Below, one piece after another: positions 17,128 through 27,098 of a DNA stretch of 45,021 nt. The notes under the pieces are model-generated. The model was given only the letters and a program-made list of their open reading frames with translations, did not search any database and was not told where the DNA came from. Origin of the DNA: an uncultured Nitrospiraceae bacterium (GTDB taxonomy: Bacteria; Nitrospirota; Thermodesulfovibrionia; Thermodesulfovibrionales; Thermodesulfovibrionaceae); assembly GCA_937139565.1 (NCBI GenBank), contig CAKZQH010000015.1, positions 1-45,021 on the forward strand, read 5' to 3'. Positions within the stretch are counted from its first letter, which is position 1. Each line of letters starts with the position of its first letter. A program made the translations under genes and the position numbers.

Positions 17128-18067
17128 TCATTGCCTCCACTTTAATTTCAAAGGCTTCACTGTCCCTTAAGGGACCCTGAGTAGAAATTCGGTAATAAAC
17201 AGGCTTTTGTATATTATTAATATTATAGTCGTCATCAAAAAACAAGGGAATTTTGGTTGTTCCAATTAGCTGAAAGTTTGCCTCCTTAGAGTATTTCCTG
17301 TAAATTTTATAACCTATTATCCATTTCTCAGGTACTTCTTTCCAGGAAATATATGCTCCATACTCATTGATTGTCCAAAAAATTTCTTCAGGCTTAGAAG
17401 GTATAAACTGATCTATAGAAACATTTATCTCCTTTGCTTTTCCCTCTATGTAGGCAGATTCATCTCTTAGGGCAGGAGTTATTTGATAGGTTATATATGA
17501 TTTTGAGCTTTCCAATAGTTCAATAATATTTGAAGGTAAAATTTCATCTAAAAAGAGATTTTTTTCAGAAAAGCCTATTTTTTTTCTCTGCCCTTGCCTA
17601 TCAAGTCTGTAAATGTTGTAACTTAAAGACTGATTCTTCTCCCATGAAAGCAAAACTCCTTCAGGTGTAATTTTATATTCAAGATTCACTACATCGGGCA
17701 ATTTCTTTGGTGTTATTGAGGCTTCTATCGGTTTGCTGTATACTCCCTTTGCACTTATTGCAAAAATCCGATAGGTATAGGTTTCTCCAAAGATAAAATC
17801 CCTATCTTCAAGGGAATTAATATCTTTGCCATAATAACCTAGTTCCTTTTTTTCTCCTTTGTTTACCCTTTCAATCAAAAAGCTTTCTACCTTCCCTTTT
17901 GCCTTTTCAGGATGATTCCAAGAAATTATAATCTTTTCAGTGTCAGAACTAAGGCTTATACTTTGTATCTCATCTGGTGGAAGATAATCATCAAGAGTAG
18001 GATCCAATTTTCTTCCACAACCTGTAAGAAGAATTAGAGATAATAAAGCTATAGCAATAAATCTCAT
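17120..18067 (-). CDS. Lipoprotein with fibronectin type III domains
   Basis: 315-residue exported lipoprotein: signal peptide with lipobox LTGC (Cys at about 17), then probably two or three FN3 modules: about 35-125 (SWNHPEKAKGKVESFLIERV), 130-225 (LLSWEKNQSLSYNIYRL) and 230-312 (ISWKEVPEKWIIGYKIYRKY). FN3 domains bind proteins or carbohydrates; no enzymatic motif is visible. It is probably anchored in the outer or inner membrane facing the periplasm. It overlaps argH by 4 bases upstream and hypE by 8 bases downstream, so co-translated. Function is unknown; the Trp/Tyr pattern (W..P..., Y.IYR) supports FN3. Confidence 0.82.
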   Translation of the reverse strand: MRFIAIALLSLILLTGCGRKLDPTLDDYLPPDEIQSISLSSDTEKIIISWNHPEKAKGKVESFLIERVNKGEKKELGYYGKDINSLEDRDFIFGETYTYRIFAISAKGVYSKPIEASITPKKLPDVVNLEYKITPEGVLLSWEKNQSLSYNIYRLDRQGQRKKIGFSEKNLFLDEILPSNIIELLESSKSYITYQITPALRDESAYIEGKAKEINVSIDQFIPSKPEEIFWTINEYGAYISWKEVPEKWIIGYKIYRKYSKEANFQLIGTTKIPLFFDDDYNINNIQKPVYYRISTQGPLRDSEAFEIKVEAMNE

Positions 18068-19440
18068 TTTTTTAAAGCCTTTTTCAAGAGATTTATCTGT
18101 TTTTTAACCATTTCCTTAGAGGTGCTTCCAAAGGATTTTTTCTCCTCTAAAGAACCTTTTGCATTAAGAATTTTATAAATATCGTTTTCTATTAAATTTG
18201 AAAATTTCTTGAATTCTTTAAGAGAAAGTTCATTAAGGTTTTTTCCTTTTTCAATACAGTAAAGTACTATTTTACCAGTGATTTCATGGGCTTCTCTGAA
18301 GGGTATGCCTTTTTTAACCAGATATTCAGCAAGGTCTGTGGCGGTAGTAAAGCCTTTTTCTGCCGATTCCTTCATTTTCTCCCTATTAAACTTTATCTCA
18401 GGAAGCATTTCAGTTATTAGTTTTAAAGAAATACTCACTGTATCTATCGTATCAAAAACACATTCTTTGTCTTCCTGCATATCTCTGTTATAGGTAAGAG
18501 GTAGGGCCTTCAGGGTTGTAAGAAGACAGACGAGGTTTCCATAAACTCTTCCTGTTTTACCTCTTATGAGTTCGGCCGGGTCAGGATTTTTTTTCTGAGG
18601 CATCATGCTTGAGCCAGTTGAATAACGGTCCGGAAGCTCTATAAATTTAAACTCATCGGTGGACCAAAGAATTATTTCTTCAGCAAGTCTGCTTAGATGC
18701 ATCATTATCATGGCTCCACAGTATAGCACATCGCATACAAAGTCTCTGTCTGAGACAGCGTCCATACTGTTGGGAATGACACTACTAAATCCAAGCTCCT
18801 TTGCTGTAAACTCTCTATCTATAGGAAGAGTGGTGCCTGCAATAGCACAGGCACCTAAGGGAGACTGGTTTGTTCTCCTGAATGTCTCTTTTAACCTTTC
18901 TCTATCTCTTTCAAACATCCATGCATAAGCAAGAAGATGATGGGCAAGTAAAACAGGTTGGGCCTTCTGCAGGTGAGTGTAGCCAGGCATTATTGTATCC
19001 ATATGCTTCTTAGCAATTTCTAATAAAACCTTCTCGAGATTGCAAAGCATGTTGTTTAACTCTTCAATTCTTTTTCTAAGAAATAGTCTTAAATCTGTTG
19101 CAACCTGGTCATTTCTTGAACGAGCAGTGTGAAGGCGAGCTCCAGCAGAGCCTGTTTTTTCAATCAATGCTTTTTCAATATTCATATGGATGTCTTCAAG
19201 TTCTTCCTTGAAGACAAACTTGCCCTCTTCAATTTCTCTTTCAATTTCATCCAATCCTTTGAGAATCTTCTTTAAATCTTCATTGCTAATAAGTCCAACC
19301 TCTTTAAGCATTTTTGCATGAGCTCTACTTCCCTCTATATCCTCTCTCCAGAGTCTCTGATCAAAAGAGATTGACTGAGAAAACTCTTCTAAGGTTTTGG
19401 CTGTTTTTTCCTTAAATCTACCACTCCAGGGTTTTTTCAT
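18064..19440 (-). CDS. argH: Argininosuccinate lyase
   Basis: Last step of arginine synthesis: splits argininosuccinate into arginine and fumarate. 458 residues, normal. The superfamily signature GSSMMPQKKNPD (about 276-287) includes the catalytic Ser; the N-terminal KPWSGRF and the ARLHTARSRNDQVATDLRLF block and the HLQKAQPVLLAHH His region are also present. Its ATG overlaps the stop of the EF-G-like gene by one base and its stop overlaps the lipoprotein start. Together with argC (41799-42839) it shows arginine genes scattered rather than clustered. Confidence 0.95.
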   Translation of the reverse strand: MKKPWSGRFKEKTAKTLEEFSQSISFDQRLWREDIEGSRAHAKMLKEVGLISNEDLKKILKGLDEIEREIEEGKFVFKEELEDIHMNIEKALIEKTGSAGARLHTARSRNDQVATDLRLFLRKRIEELNNMLCNLEKVLLEIAKKHMDTIMPGYTHLQKAQPVLLAHHLLAYAWMFERDRERLKETFRRTNQSPLGACAIAGTTLPIDREFTAKELGFSSVIPNSMDAVSDRDFVCDVLYCGAMIMMHLSRLAEEIILWSTDEFKFIELPDRYSTGSSMMPQKKNPDPAELIRGKTGRVYGNLVCLLTTLKALPLTYNRDMQEDKECVFDTIDTVSISLKLITEMLPEIKFNREKMKESAEKGFTTATDLAEYLVKKGIPFREAHEITGKIVLYCIEKGKNLNELSLKEFKKFSNLIENDIYKILNAKGSLEEKKSFGSTSKEMVKKQINLLKKALKK

Positions 19441-21536
19441 TATTCCTCTGCCTTTGTCTGTCTTTCTTTTTGCCTTTGCTCAATTATTTTTTGAGCAATG
19501 TGAGAAGGTACTTCTTCATAGTGGGAAAATTCCATTGAGTAAATTCCTCTTCCAGATGTCATTGAATGAAGCTGGTTGGCATAGGTGAGCATTTCAGCCA
19601 TAGGAACAAGGGCAATAATTTTTTGGTTTCCACCAGCCTGAGGTTCAACCCCCTGAACTTTGCCTCTTCGAGAATTTAAGTCTCCTATTATTGTTCCAAG
19701 TGTCTCGTCTGGAACAATTATTTCTGCTTTCATAATAGGCTCAAGTAACACTGGTTTTGCATCCATAAAGGCTTTTTTAAGAGCAAGAGAACCCGCAATT
19801 TTAAAGGCCATTTCTGAAGAGTCAACAGGATGATAGGAGCCATCATAAAGCGTAACCTTCATGTCAATTATAGGATAATATGCAAGGATTCCTTCCTTCA
19901 TTGTTTCAACAATTCCCTTTTCAACAGCAGGTCGATATTGCTGAGGAATAACTCCACCTACAATTTTATCTACAAATTCATAGCCTCCACCTCTTGGAAG
20001 GGGCTCTATCTGAATCCAGCAGTCACCATATTGGCCTCTACCTCCAGACTGTTTTTTATATTTACCCTGTGCAGATGCAGTGGCTCTTATGGTTTCTCTG
20101 TAAGGAACCTTTGGAGCCATTAATACAACCTCTACGCCAAATTTTCTTTTCAGTTTTTCAAGAGCAACTTCTATGTGAACCTGTCCCATACCACTTAAAA
20201 GCATGTCCTTTGACTCTTCATCACGAGAAAATTTTAGAGTAGGGTCTTCTTCAAGAAGTTTATGTAATCCTGCACTTACTTTTTCCTCATCACCTCTTGT
20301 TTTAGGTGCTATAGCATAGGAGATAATAGGTTCTGAAAATTTAACTTCCGGCAAAATTATTGGATTGTTTTCATCAGAAAGGGTATGACCTGTAAGAGTA
20401 TCTTTAAGTTTAACGGTTGCAACAATATCTCCTGGTTCTGCTTTCTGGCAGGGACTCTGAGCTTTTCCTAAGATATAGTAAATCTGGCCTATTCTTTCTT
20501 TTGTGCCTGTGGTTGTATTTAAAACCATTGAATCAGCCTTAAGAGTTCCAGAAAAGACCCTTATATATGAAATTTTTCCAGCAAATGGGTCAATGGTTGT
20601 TTTAAACACATAGGCAGCGAGCGGCTCTGAAGAAGAAGGCTGTCTTGTAACTTCAGCTCCATCCTTTGGATTTATTCCTTTTATCGGATAAATGTTTGCT
20701 CTTTCCTTTGGATCTGGTAGAGTAAGTATTATACTATCAAGCAGTGATTCAACTCCTATTCCAAGTAAAGCTGAACCAGCAAGCACTGGAATAAATCTTC
20801 TTGCTAAAGATGCATCGTGAAGACCCTTTCTTAGTTCTTCTTCTGTTAGTTCTCCTCCCTCAAGATATTTTTCAAGAAGGCTGTCATCAAGTTCAGCGAT
20901 TTTTTCAACAAACTTTTTTCTGTACTCCTCTACTTTACCCATCAATTCTGAAGGGATAGCAACTTCCTTTTGATTTTTACCGTCCTGCATAAAGGCTTTA
21001 AGTGAGATTATGTCAACGATACCTTTAAGTTCAGGCCCTTCTCCAATGGGAAAAGTAAGAGGTATAGCCTCTGAGCCGAATACCTTTTCAATTTCAGCAA
21101 CGGCTCTGTCAAAAGAGGCATTTTCTTTATCGAGCTTATTAACAAATACCAGTCTTGGTAGGTCATAATCATCGCAGAATTTCCAAATTCTTTCTGTTTC
21201 TGCTTTTACACCTGAGATGGCACTTACAATAACCACTGCTCCATCAGATACTCTAAGAGCATTCTTTGTATCTTCGAGAAAGTTAACAAAACCTGGTGTA
21301 TCTATAATATTAATTCTATGGTCCTTGTAATCACAGTAAGCAATCTTACAGCTAAGAGTCATATTTCGAGAGATTTCTTCTGGTTCATAGTCAATAACCT
21401 TTCCTGTAGATTCTCCGGTTACAACCCGGTCTATTTGACCGGTTTTAAAAAGTATTTGTTCGGCAAGCTTGGTGTTTCCTGCTCCTGCATGAGCTACGAT
21501 TGCAATGTTTCTGATTTTAGTGATATCTCTGCTCAT
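19440..21536 (-). CDS. Elongation factor G-like protein with degenerate P-loop
   Basis: 698-residue EF-G paralogue with all five domains: G domain (1-280), domain 2 (about 300-385), domains 3-5 (about 400-690). Key GTPase residues differ: the P-loop reads AHAGAGNT, with Asn21 where Lys is expected (bases 21474-21476 read GTT, i.e. AAC), G3 is DTPGF so the catalytic His is Phe83, while G4 NKLD (133-136) is intact. The Shine-Dalgarno site GAGGAGG precedes the ATG. This is not the main translocase; EF-G-like paralogues act in ribosome recycling or under stress. Possibly impaired in nucleotide binding. It sits between purB and argH and overlaps the argH start by one base. Confidence 0.88.
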   Translation of the reverse strand: MSRDITKIRNIAIVAHAGAGNTKLAEQILFKTGQIDRVVTGESTGKVIDYEPEEISRNMTLSCKIAYCDYKDHRINIIDTPGFVNFLEDTKNALRVSDGAVVIVSAISGVKAETERIWKFCDDYDLPRLVFVNKLDKENASFDRAVAEIEKVFGSEAIPLTFPIGEGPELKGIVDIISLKAFMQDGKNQKEVAIPSELMGKVEEYRKKFVEKIAELDDSLLEKYLEGGELTEEELRKGLHDASLARRFIPVLAGSALLGIGVESLLDSIILTLPDPKERANIYPIKGINPKDGAEVTRQPSSSEPLAAYVFKTTIDPFAGKISYIRVFSGTLKADSMVLNTTTGTKERIGQIYYILGKAQSPCQKAEPGDIVATVKLKDTLTGHTLSDENNPIILPEVKFSEPIISYAIAPKTRGDEEKVSAGLHKLLEEDPTLKFSRDEESKDMLLSGMGQVHIEVALEKLKRKFGVEVVLMAPKVPYRETIRATASAQGKYKKQSGGRGQYGDCWIQIEPLPRGGGYEFVDKIVGGVIPQQYRPAVEKGIVETMKEGILAYYPIIDMKVTLYDGSYHPVDSSEMAFKIAGSLALKKAFMDAKPVLLEPIMKAEIIVPDETLGTIIGDLNSRRGKVQGVEPQAGGNQKIIALVPMAEMLTYANQLHSMTSGRGIYSMEFSHYEEVPSHIAQKIIEQRQKERQTKAEE

Positions 21537-21562
21537 AAAAATCCTCCTCGCTTTTTAATTTT

Positions 21563-22855
21563 TTATCCAAAAACTCTTTTAAATATATAGTCAATGTTTC
21601 GTGTGTAATAGTTTAATTCAAAGATGTCTTTTATTTCATCGTCAGTTAAATATTTTTTTATCCCTTCATCTTTTAGGAGAAGATCCATAAAAGAGATGCC
21701 CTCACGCCAACTTTCCATTGCCTTTGCCTGAACAAGACCGTATGCTTCTTCACGGGTTAAGCCTTTGTCCACAAGGGCAAGCATCACTCTCTGAGAGTTA
21801 TACAGTCCATAACTTCTTTCTATGTTTTTCAGCATTCTTTCTGGATAAACTCTTAGGTCTTTAATGATACCACACAGCCTGTTTAACATGTAATCAACAA
21901 GAATGCAGTTATCTGGGATTATTACTCTTTCAACCGATGAGTGAGAAATGTCTCTGTCGTGCCAAAGAGATATGTTTTCGAAACTTGCAAAGGCATTAGA
22001 GCGAACAAGCCTTGCAAGACCTGAAAGGTTTTCACAGCCAACTGGATTTCTTTTATGGGGCATGGCAGATGACCCTTTCTGACCCTCTGTAAAAGGTTCC
22101 TCTGCTTCAAGCACTTCTGTTCTCTGAAGGTGTCTTATTTCAACTGCAACTTTTTCAATAAGCGCAGCAATTAGAGCAAGAACGCTTAAAAATTCTGCGT
22201 GTCTATCTCTCTGCACTACCTGGGTTGCCACAGGCTCGGGTTTTAAGTTTAATTTTTGAAGGGCTATTTCCTCTATTTCTGGTGGAATGTTTGAAAAAGT
22301 TCCAACAGCTCCAGAGATTTTACCCACCGAAATTCGCTCAATTGCCCCTTTGAGTCTCTCGATGTTTCTCTTTGTCTCTTCATACCAAAGAGCAAAGCGA
22401 AGTCCAAAGGATGTTGGCTCAGCATGAACACCATGACTTCTGCCCATACATATGGTATTTTTATGCTCAAATGCCTTTTCCTTGAAAATATCCTTTAATT
22501 TCTGAAGATCATTCATTATCAATGCACCAGCCTCTCTAATTTGAAGGGCAAGGGCTGTATCAACCACATCTGATGAGGTAAGACCCATGTGAATATAACG
22601 AGAGGAAGGACCTACTTTTTCAGCAACAGCCGTTAAAAAGGCAATTACATCGTGTTTTACCTTTTCCTCTATTTCATCAATCCTGTGAATATCAAAATCT
22701 GCCTTTTCTTTTATCTCTTTCAGTGCATCCAGTGGAATTTTTCCAAGTTCTGCCCATGCTTCGCATACAGCTATTTCAACTTCAAGCCACTTTCTAAATT
22801 TATTCTCCATGCTCCATATATCACCCATCTGTTTTCTTGTGTATCTTGCTATCAT
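21563..22855 (-). CDS. purB: Adenylosuccinate lyase
   Basis: Catalyses two fumarate-releasing steps in AMP synthesis: SAICAR to AICAR and adenylosuccinate to AMP. 430 residues. The signature SSAMPHKRNP at about 263-272 holds the catalytic Ser; MGLTSSDVVDTA (about 90-101) and SHGVHAEPTSFG (about 139-150) supply the His/Asp residues. An ideal Shine-Dalgarno site (GGGGAGG) precedes the ATG at 22855. The gene is 22 bases from truB and 26 from the EF-G-like gene, the largest gaps in this run, so extra internal promoters cannot be excluded. Confidence 0.95.
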   Translation of the reverse strand: MIARYTRKQMGDIWSMENKFRKWLEVEIAVCEAWAELGKIPLDALKEIKEKADFDIHRIDEIEEKVKHDVIAFLTAVAEKVGPSSRYIHMGLTSSDVVDTALALQIREAGALIMNDLQKLKDIFKEKAFEHKNTICMGRSHGVHAEPTSFGLRFALWYEETKRNIERLKGAIERISVGKISGAVGTFSNIPPEIEEIALQKLNLKPEPVATQVVQRDRHAEFLSVLALIAALIEKVAVEIRHLQRTEVLEAEEPFTEGQKGSSAMPHKRNPVGCENLSGLARLVRSNAFASFENISLWHDRDISHSSVERVIIPDNCILVDYMLNRLCGIIKDLRVYPERMLKNIERSYGLYNSQRVMLALVDKGLTREEAYGLVQAKAMESWREGISFMDLLLKDEGIKKYLTDDEIKDIFELNYYTRNIDYIFKRVFG

Positions 22856-22877
22856 CTTTTTACCTCCCCTTTATAAT

Positions 22878-23750
22878 TTAATTTTCCCATATTATTCTTT
22901 CAGGCTTTATTGTTACGCCATTTCCAAATCCAATTCCAAGAATTTTACCTTCCCTATTTTTCACTTTTACCCAGCCTGCTGGAACTATTCCAGATTGAAT
23001 TTTTACGGGATTACCGTTTAAGAATCTTTGAACAAGAGATTCCTGAAGTGTTATTGAAGGAATAAAGTATAGAGCCCTGTCTATGGAAATTAATTTTTCC
23101 TTTGCTCTTTCTATGTCTTTTAAAGTATCAAAATTAACAGCCATATCAATTGAAAATTCTCCAATCTTTGTTCTTGATAATTCTACCACATGAGCTCCCA
23201 TGCCGAGATGTTCACCTATATCATGGCAGAGAGACCTAACATAGGTTCCTTTACCACATCTTACTCTAAATGTTGCAAAGGGATATTGAAAGTCTTCTAT
23301 TTCTATCGAAGAGATATAAACTTTTTTCGGTTTCCTCTCTATTTCTATTCCCTTTCTTGCAAGCCTGTGAAGGGCCTCTCCTTTTACTTTTACCGCTGAA
23401 TACATGGGTGGAATTTGTAGTATCTCTCCTTTAAATTTTTCAATAGTCTTTAAAAGCGTTTCCCTGTCAAGTTGAAAGTTTTCTACCACCTTAACAGTCT
23501 TTCCTTCGGCATCATATGTGTCAGTAGAGATTCCAAATCTTGCCTTGAAAAGATACTCTTTTTCAAGTTCCATGAGAAAGGGTGCAATTTTTGTTCCTTC
23601 ATCAAGGCAAACAAGCAAAATTCCTGTTGCCATTGGGTCAAGAGTACCTGCATGTCCTGCTTTTTTTACATTAAGCAGTTTTTTTACCTTAAAAGAAGCA
23701 CTATGACTTGTAAGTCCCTTTGGCTTATTAAGAACTACTACTGCGTTCAT
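22878..23750 (-). CDS. truB: tRNA pseudouridine-55 synthase
   Basis: Makes the universal pseudouridine 55 in the T loop of tRNAs. 290 residues. Catalytic Asp38 is in GHAGTLDPMATG; VVVLNKPKGLTSH begins the protein as in other TruB. IPPMYSAVKVKGEALHRLARKG (about 115) and RCGKGTYVRSL (about 164) supply substrate contacts; a C-terminal PUA-like tail is short. It overlaps the end of lptD by 23 bases. One of three pseudouridine synthases in the window with truD and rluB. Confidence 0.95.
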   Translation of the reverse strand: MNAVVVLNKPKGLTSHSASFKVKKLLNVKKAGHAGTLDPMATGILLVCLDEGTKIAPFLMELEKEYLFKARFGISTDTYDAEGKTVKVVENFQLDRETLLKTIEKFKGEILQIPPMYSAVKVKGEALHRLARKGIEIERKPKKVYISSIEIEDFQYPFATFRVRCGKGTYVRSLCHDIGEHLGMGAHVVELSRTKIGEFSIDMAVNFDTLKDIERAKEKLISIDRALYFIPSITLQESLVQRFLNGNPVKIQSGIVPAGWVKVKNREGKILGIGFGNGVTIKPERIIWEN

Positions 23751-25803
23751 AAACTCTAATAGGACCTATTCCCTTTAATTCAAATATTAAAAGCATACTA
23801 AATTCAGAGGTCTGTCTTCCCTCGATTTCCACGGGTCTTCTCTTTAAATATATATTTGCTGCCCAGCATTTTTCACTGTATCTGATGTTTAAATAGCTGT
23901 CTCTAAGCCCTTCTCCGTTTGCATTATAGTTAAGATTAGCAGTAAGGGACCACTTTTCAGAAAGCTTTTTAACTAAAGTTAATGCATAGGTTTTTATGCC
24001 ATTTTGGCTCTCTTTTAATGTGTATTGTTCTCTGCGGGTTGGAGACCATAAATAGGCAGGACTTAATGCATTTTCTCTTGTATAGCGCTGGCTAAAAGAA
24101 ATTGAAGTGTTTTCATCAGGTGAAAAGCCTATGCCTGTATTAAGGCTTTCCATTCTTTTCTTTTTTATGTTCTGGTAAGTATCAAAGTAAAAACTTAATT
24201 TACCCCATGAGAGCCTTCCCTCAAGTAAAATAGGATAAAGCTTATCCCATTCATTTTTTGCACGGAAGTCATAGGTCTCAGTCAATCGGGTTTCAAATGA
24301 AAGGTTTTTAAAGTTAAGCTTATTGTAAACCCCCACTCTAAGAATGGCTGTATCATCAATGATTTCTCTTTCTTTTAATATCGGCGGTTTACCATTCACA
24401 CCAATAAAAACTCCTTCTATGAATGGCTCAATTAAATGGGTGAAGGACTCATTTCTTTTATAAAGCCTTGTAAAAACCTTTGCATTGTAATGAAGCATTT
24501 CCCTGTGAGAGGTATCCTCATAGGGTGATGTTTTTTCAAGATTATAGAAAATCTGACTGTAGGTTAAAGTTTGGGTTAAGTTGATGCTATCTCCTAAGGT
24601 GTGACTTATTTGAGGGGTTATTTCAAATCTCTGTCCTTTAAGTCCGTCTTCTTTATAAAACTCTGCTAAATTGGTGGCAAAATTTGCAGTAAAATTTCCA
24701 ATCTTGTAAGGATTAACCACATAACCTAACTCTAAACTTACAGGTGGACTGGTTCCATCATTTTTTAGATCCTTCCAACCCTGACCAAGAAGATAAAATC
24801 TTGAGCCTACTGCTGGAACTGAAACTTCCACCGAAGATTGAAGAAATCTGTCGTATCTTCCAGTAAGGTCCTTCCAGTAATCTTTAAACAGGTAAGTGCT
24901 TGAAGAGGAACGAATATCTCCATATTCCCTGTAGAAGTCATTTTTGTTGACATAATTTATATCGATTAAAAGGTTAAAGTGGCTTAGCTTTTGAAGATGA
25001 ATTCCTCTTAGCTCCAGATAATTTTTATCAAGCTCTTTATCTTTAATTTGATAGCCAAACCACATGCCTTTTGTATCAAAGTCCATGTATCTATATTCAA
25101 TTCCTTTACCAACTCCTATCTTTGAGAAATAATCCACATAGAAAGTTGCATCCTTGTTACTATCAATAACAAGATAATAGGCAGGACTTAGTCGTAATCC
25201 CATTCTATTAGAATTACCAAATTTTAAGGGTAAAAAACCTGATTTCTTCTTGCTTCCTCCAGGTCCCCAGAATACGGGAGAAAAGAGAATTGGTACATTT
25301 TTAACTTTAAAGGTAGTTATTTTTGAAAAAAGAGTTTCATCAACCACTAAGTCAACAAACTCTCCTGTAAAACACCACGGTTGAGCACTATCTTCTTCTG
25401 GCTCACAGGTGGAGAATGTGGCTTTTTTTGCCTTGTATCTGATCTCGCTCAAGCGTTCAACCTCTTCAGCTTTAATCCACATGTCTTCTTTTTTTATGTG
25501 CACGAGGGCATTTTTCATTCGTCCTGTTTTTTTCTCAGCATTAAAATTACCTTCATCAGCCCAAGCTGTCATATCCTCATCATCATAATAAACATCGCCA
25601 TATGCCTCTATGTCTGAGGTTTTTTCGAAGTAGATAACCTTTTTTGCTTTAAGATTATAGTTCGGCTCATTTATCTGCACATCTCCAGTAGCAATAAGTT
25701 TACCTTCTTCCTCAAATCTTTCTAATTTTTCAGAGGTTATTTCAACTCCATAGATAATTGAAGGTAAGATTAATAGGATGAATATCAATATTAGAGCTCT
25801 CAT
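23728..25803 (-). CDS. lptD: LPS-assembly protein LptD
   Basis: Outer-membrane translocon that inserts lipopolysaccharide. 691 residues: signal peptide (to about 20, cleavage after YG), an OstA jellyroll domain (about 22-130; KLERFEEEGKLIATGDVQINEPNYNLKA), then a long beta barrel ending in FELKGIGPIRVYERSSSS. The inner Cys content is low; Cys pairs at about 132 and 144 (FSTCEPEEDSAQPWC) may take the role of the E. coli disulfides. Presence implies LPS. It overlaps folC by 4 bases and truB by 23. SurA-like chaperone is downstream in the same run. Confidence 0.92.
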   Translation of the reverse strand: MRALILIFILLILPSIIYGVEITSEKLERFEEEGKLIATGDVQINEPNYNLKAKKVIYFEKTSDIEAYGDVYYDDEDMTAWADEGNFNAEKKTGRMKNALVHIKKEDMWIKAEEVERLSEIRYKAKKATFSTCEPEEDSAQPWCFTGEFVDLVVDETLFSKITTFKVKNVPILFSPVFWGPGGSKKKSGFLPLKFGNSNRMGLRLSPAYYLVIDSNKDATFYVDYFSKIGVGKGIEYRYMDFDTKGMWFGYQIKDKELDKNYLELRGIHLQKLSHFNLLIDINYVNKNDFYREYGDIRSSSSTYLFKDYWKDLTGRYDRFLQSSVEVSVPAVGSRFYLLGQGWKDLKNDGTSPPVSLELGYVVNPYKIGNFTANFATNLAEFYKEDGLKGQRFEITPQISHTLGDSINLTQTLTYSQIFYNLEKTSPYEDTSHREMLHYNAKVFTRLYKRNESFTHLIEPFIEGVFIGVNGKPPILKEREIIDDTAILRVGVYNKLNFKNLSFETRLTETYDFRAKNEWDKLYPILLEGRLSWGKLSFYFDTYQNIKKKRMESLNTGIGFSPDENTSISFSQRYTRENALSPAYLWSPTRREQYTLKESQNGIKTYALTLVKKLSEKWSLTANLNYNANGEGLRDSYLNIRYSEKCWAANIYLKRRPVEIEGRQTSEFSMLLIFELKGIGPIRVYERSSSS

Positions 25804-27098
25804 AGGAGTTCTCCTAAAGTCCTATGCAAGGTCCTTTCTCCAAGAAATTCTTTTATCTCTCCAATAAGATAAGCTGAACCAGTGCAAAGGATAAAGAGAG
25901 CAGGATTTTCTTTACATAGAAATAGAGCCTCTTTAAAAGCTGTTAATGTGTCTTTTTTGGGATTTATTTTCTTTGAAAATCCATTTAGCCTCTCACATAC
26001 TTCTTCATATGTGATGGCTCTTTCGTATTTAGGAGAGGTGAAAAGGATTTTTTCTGCGTAATTTTCAAAGGATTTTAAAATATTCTTCACATCTTTATCT
26101 TTCATAACACCAAATACCAAAATGGGTTTTTTCTCAGTAAGGATTCTTAAAGAATTAACCAAAGCCTCTGCTGCCTGAGGATTATGGGCTATATCGAAAA
26201 CTATTAGAGGATTCTCTGATATTACTTCGAGTCTTCCTGGCATTTTGACACTCTTTAATGCCGCTCTTATGGATGATTCATTCCATCCCGGATAGGCTGT
26301 CATGAAAGCTTTTAAGGCTATAGAGGCGTTCTCTAACTGATGGATACCAGTAAGTGAAAGTTCGAGATTGGAAAGAACTTCTGCTTCGTGTGACGGATAA
26401 AAGTCAAAGTCTATTCCGTATAGACTAATAGAATTAAGCTCTCCTTTAAAGTCTCTACCGTAAATATAATTAGAAGAATGAGATTCTTCTGAAGTTTTTA
26501 AAATTTCTTCTTCAGCTTCTTTTTCCTGTGATGCTGAGATAACAGGAATCCCTTTTTTTATGATTCCTGCTTTTTCACGGGCAATTTCCCGGAGTGTGGA
26601 ACCTAAAAACTCCTGATGATCATAACCTATTTTTGTAATCACGCTTACTAAGGGATTAACCACATTAGTTGCATCTAACCTTCCACCCATTCCTGTTTCT
26701 AACACAGCGTAATCTACACCCTTTTCCTTAAAGTATATAAAAGCCATTAGGGTTACACACTCAAAAAATGTAAGCTCCTCTGAAAGAGGTTTTATCTTTT
26801 GGATAAGTCTAATCACATCCTCTTCTGAGATTTCAATGTCATTTACAACTATTCGCTCTGTAAATCTCGTAAGATGAGGAGAGGTAAACAATCCGACATT
26901 AAAGCCGTGGGCTTTAAGTAAAGAATAAATTATTTTCGAAACCGAACCTTTTCCATTTGTTCCTGCTATGTGAATTGAAGGATAGCTAAGGTGAGGATTG
27001 TTTAGTTTTTGTAAAACCGAGTTCATTCGCTCAAGACCGAGTTTTATTCCCTTCGTCCTTCTGCTATAAAGCTCTATTATTAATTCCTCGTACTTCAT
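25800..27098 (-). CDS. folC: Dihydrofolate/folylpolyglutamate synthase
   Basis: Adds glutamate to dihydropteroate and to folates using ATP; Mur-ligase family. 432 residues. P-loop GTNGKGSVS (46-54), the Mg-binding MAFIYFKEKGVDYAVLETGMGGRLDATN segment (about 119-146), and the central DHQEFLG. The C-terminal domain has FDIAHNPQAAEALV (about 305). Organisation accD-folC-lptD with 4-base overlaps at each side shows translational coupling. The accD-folC pair is common in bacteria. Confidence 0.94.
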   Translation of the reverse strand: MKYEELIIELYSRRTKGIKLGLERMNSVLQKLNNPHLSYPSIHIAGTNGKGSVSKIIYSLLKAHGFNVGLFTSPHLTRFTERIVVNDIEISEEDVIRLIQKIKPLSEELTFFECVTLMAFIYFKEKGVDYAVLETGMGGRLDATNVVNPLVSVITKIGYDHQEFLGSTLREIAREKAGIIKKGIPVISASQEKEAEEEILKTSEESHSSNYIYGRDFKGELNSISLYGIDFDFYPSHEAEVLSNLELSLTGIHQLENASIALKAFMTAYPGWNESSIRAALKSVKMPGRLEVISENPLIVFDIAHNPQAAEALVNSLRILTEKKPILVFGVMKDKDVKNILKSFENYAEKILFTSPKYERAITYEEVCERLNGFSKKINPKKDTLTAFKEALFLCKENPALFILCTGSAYLIGEIKEFLGERTLHRTLGELL

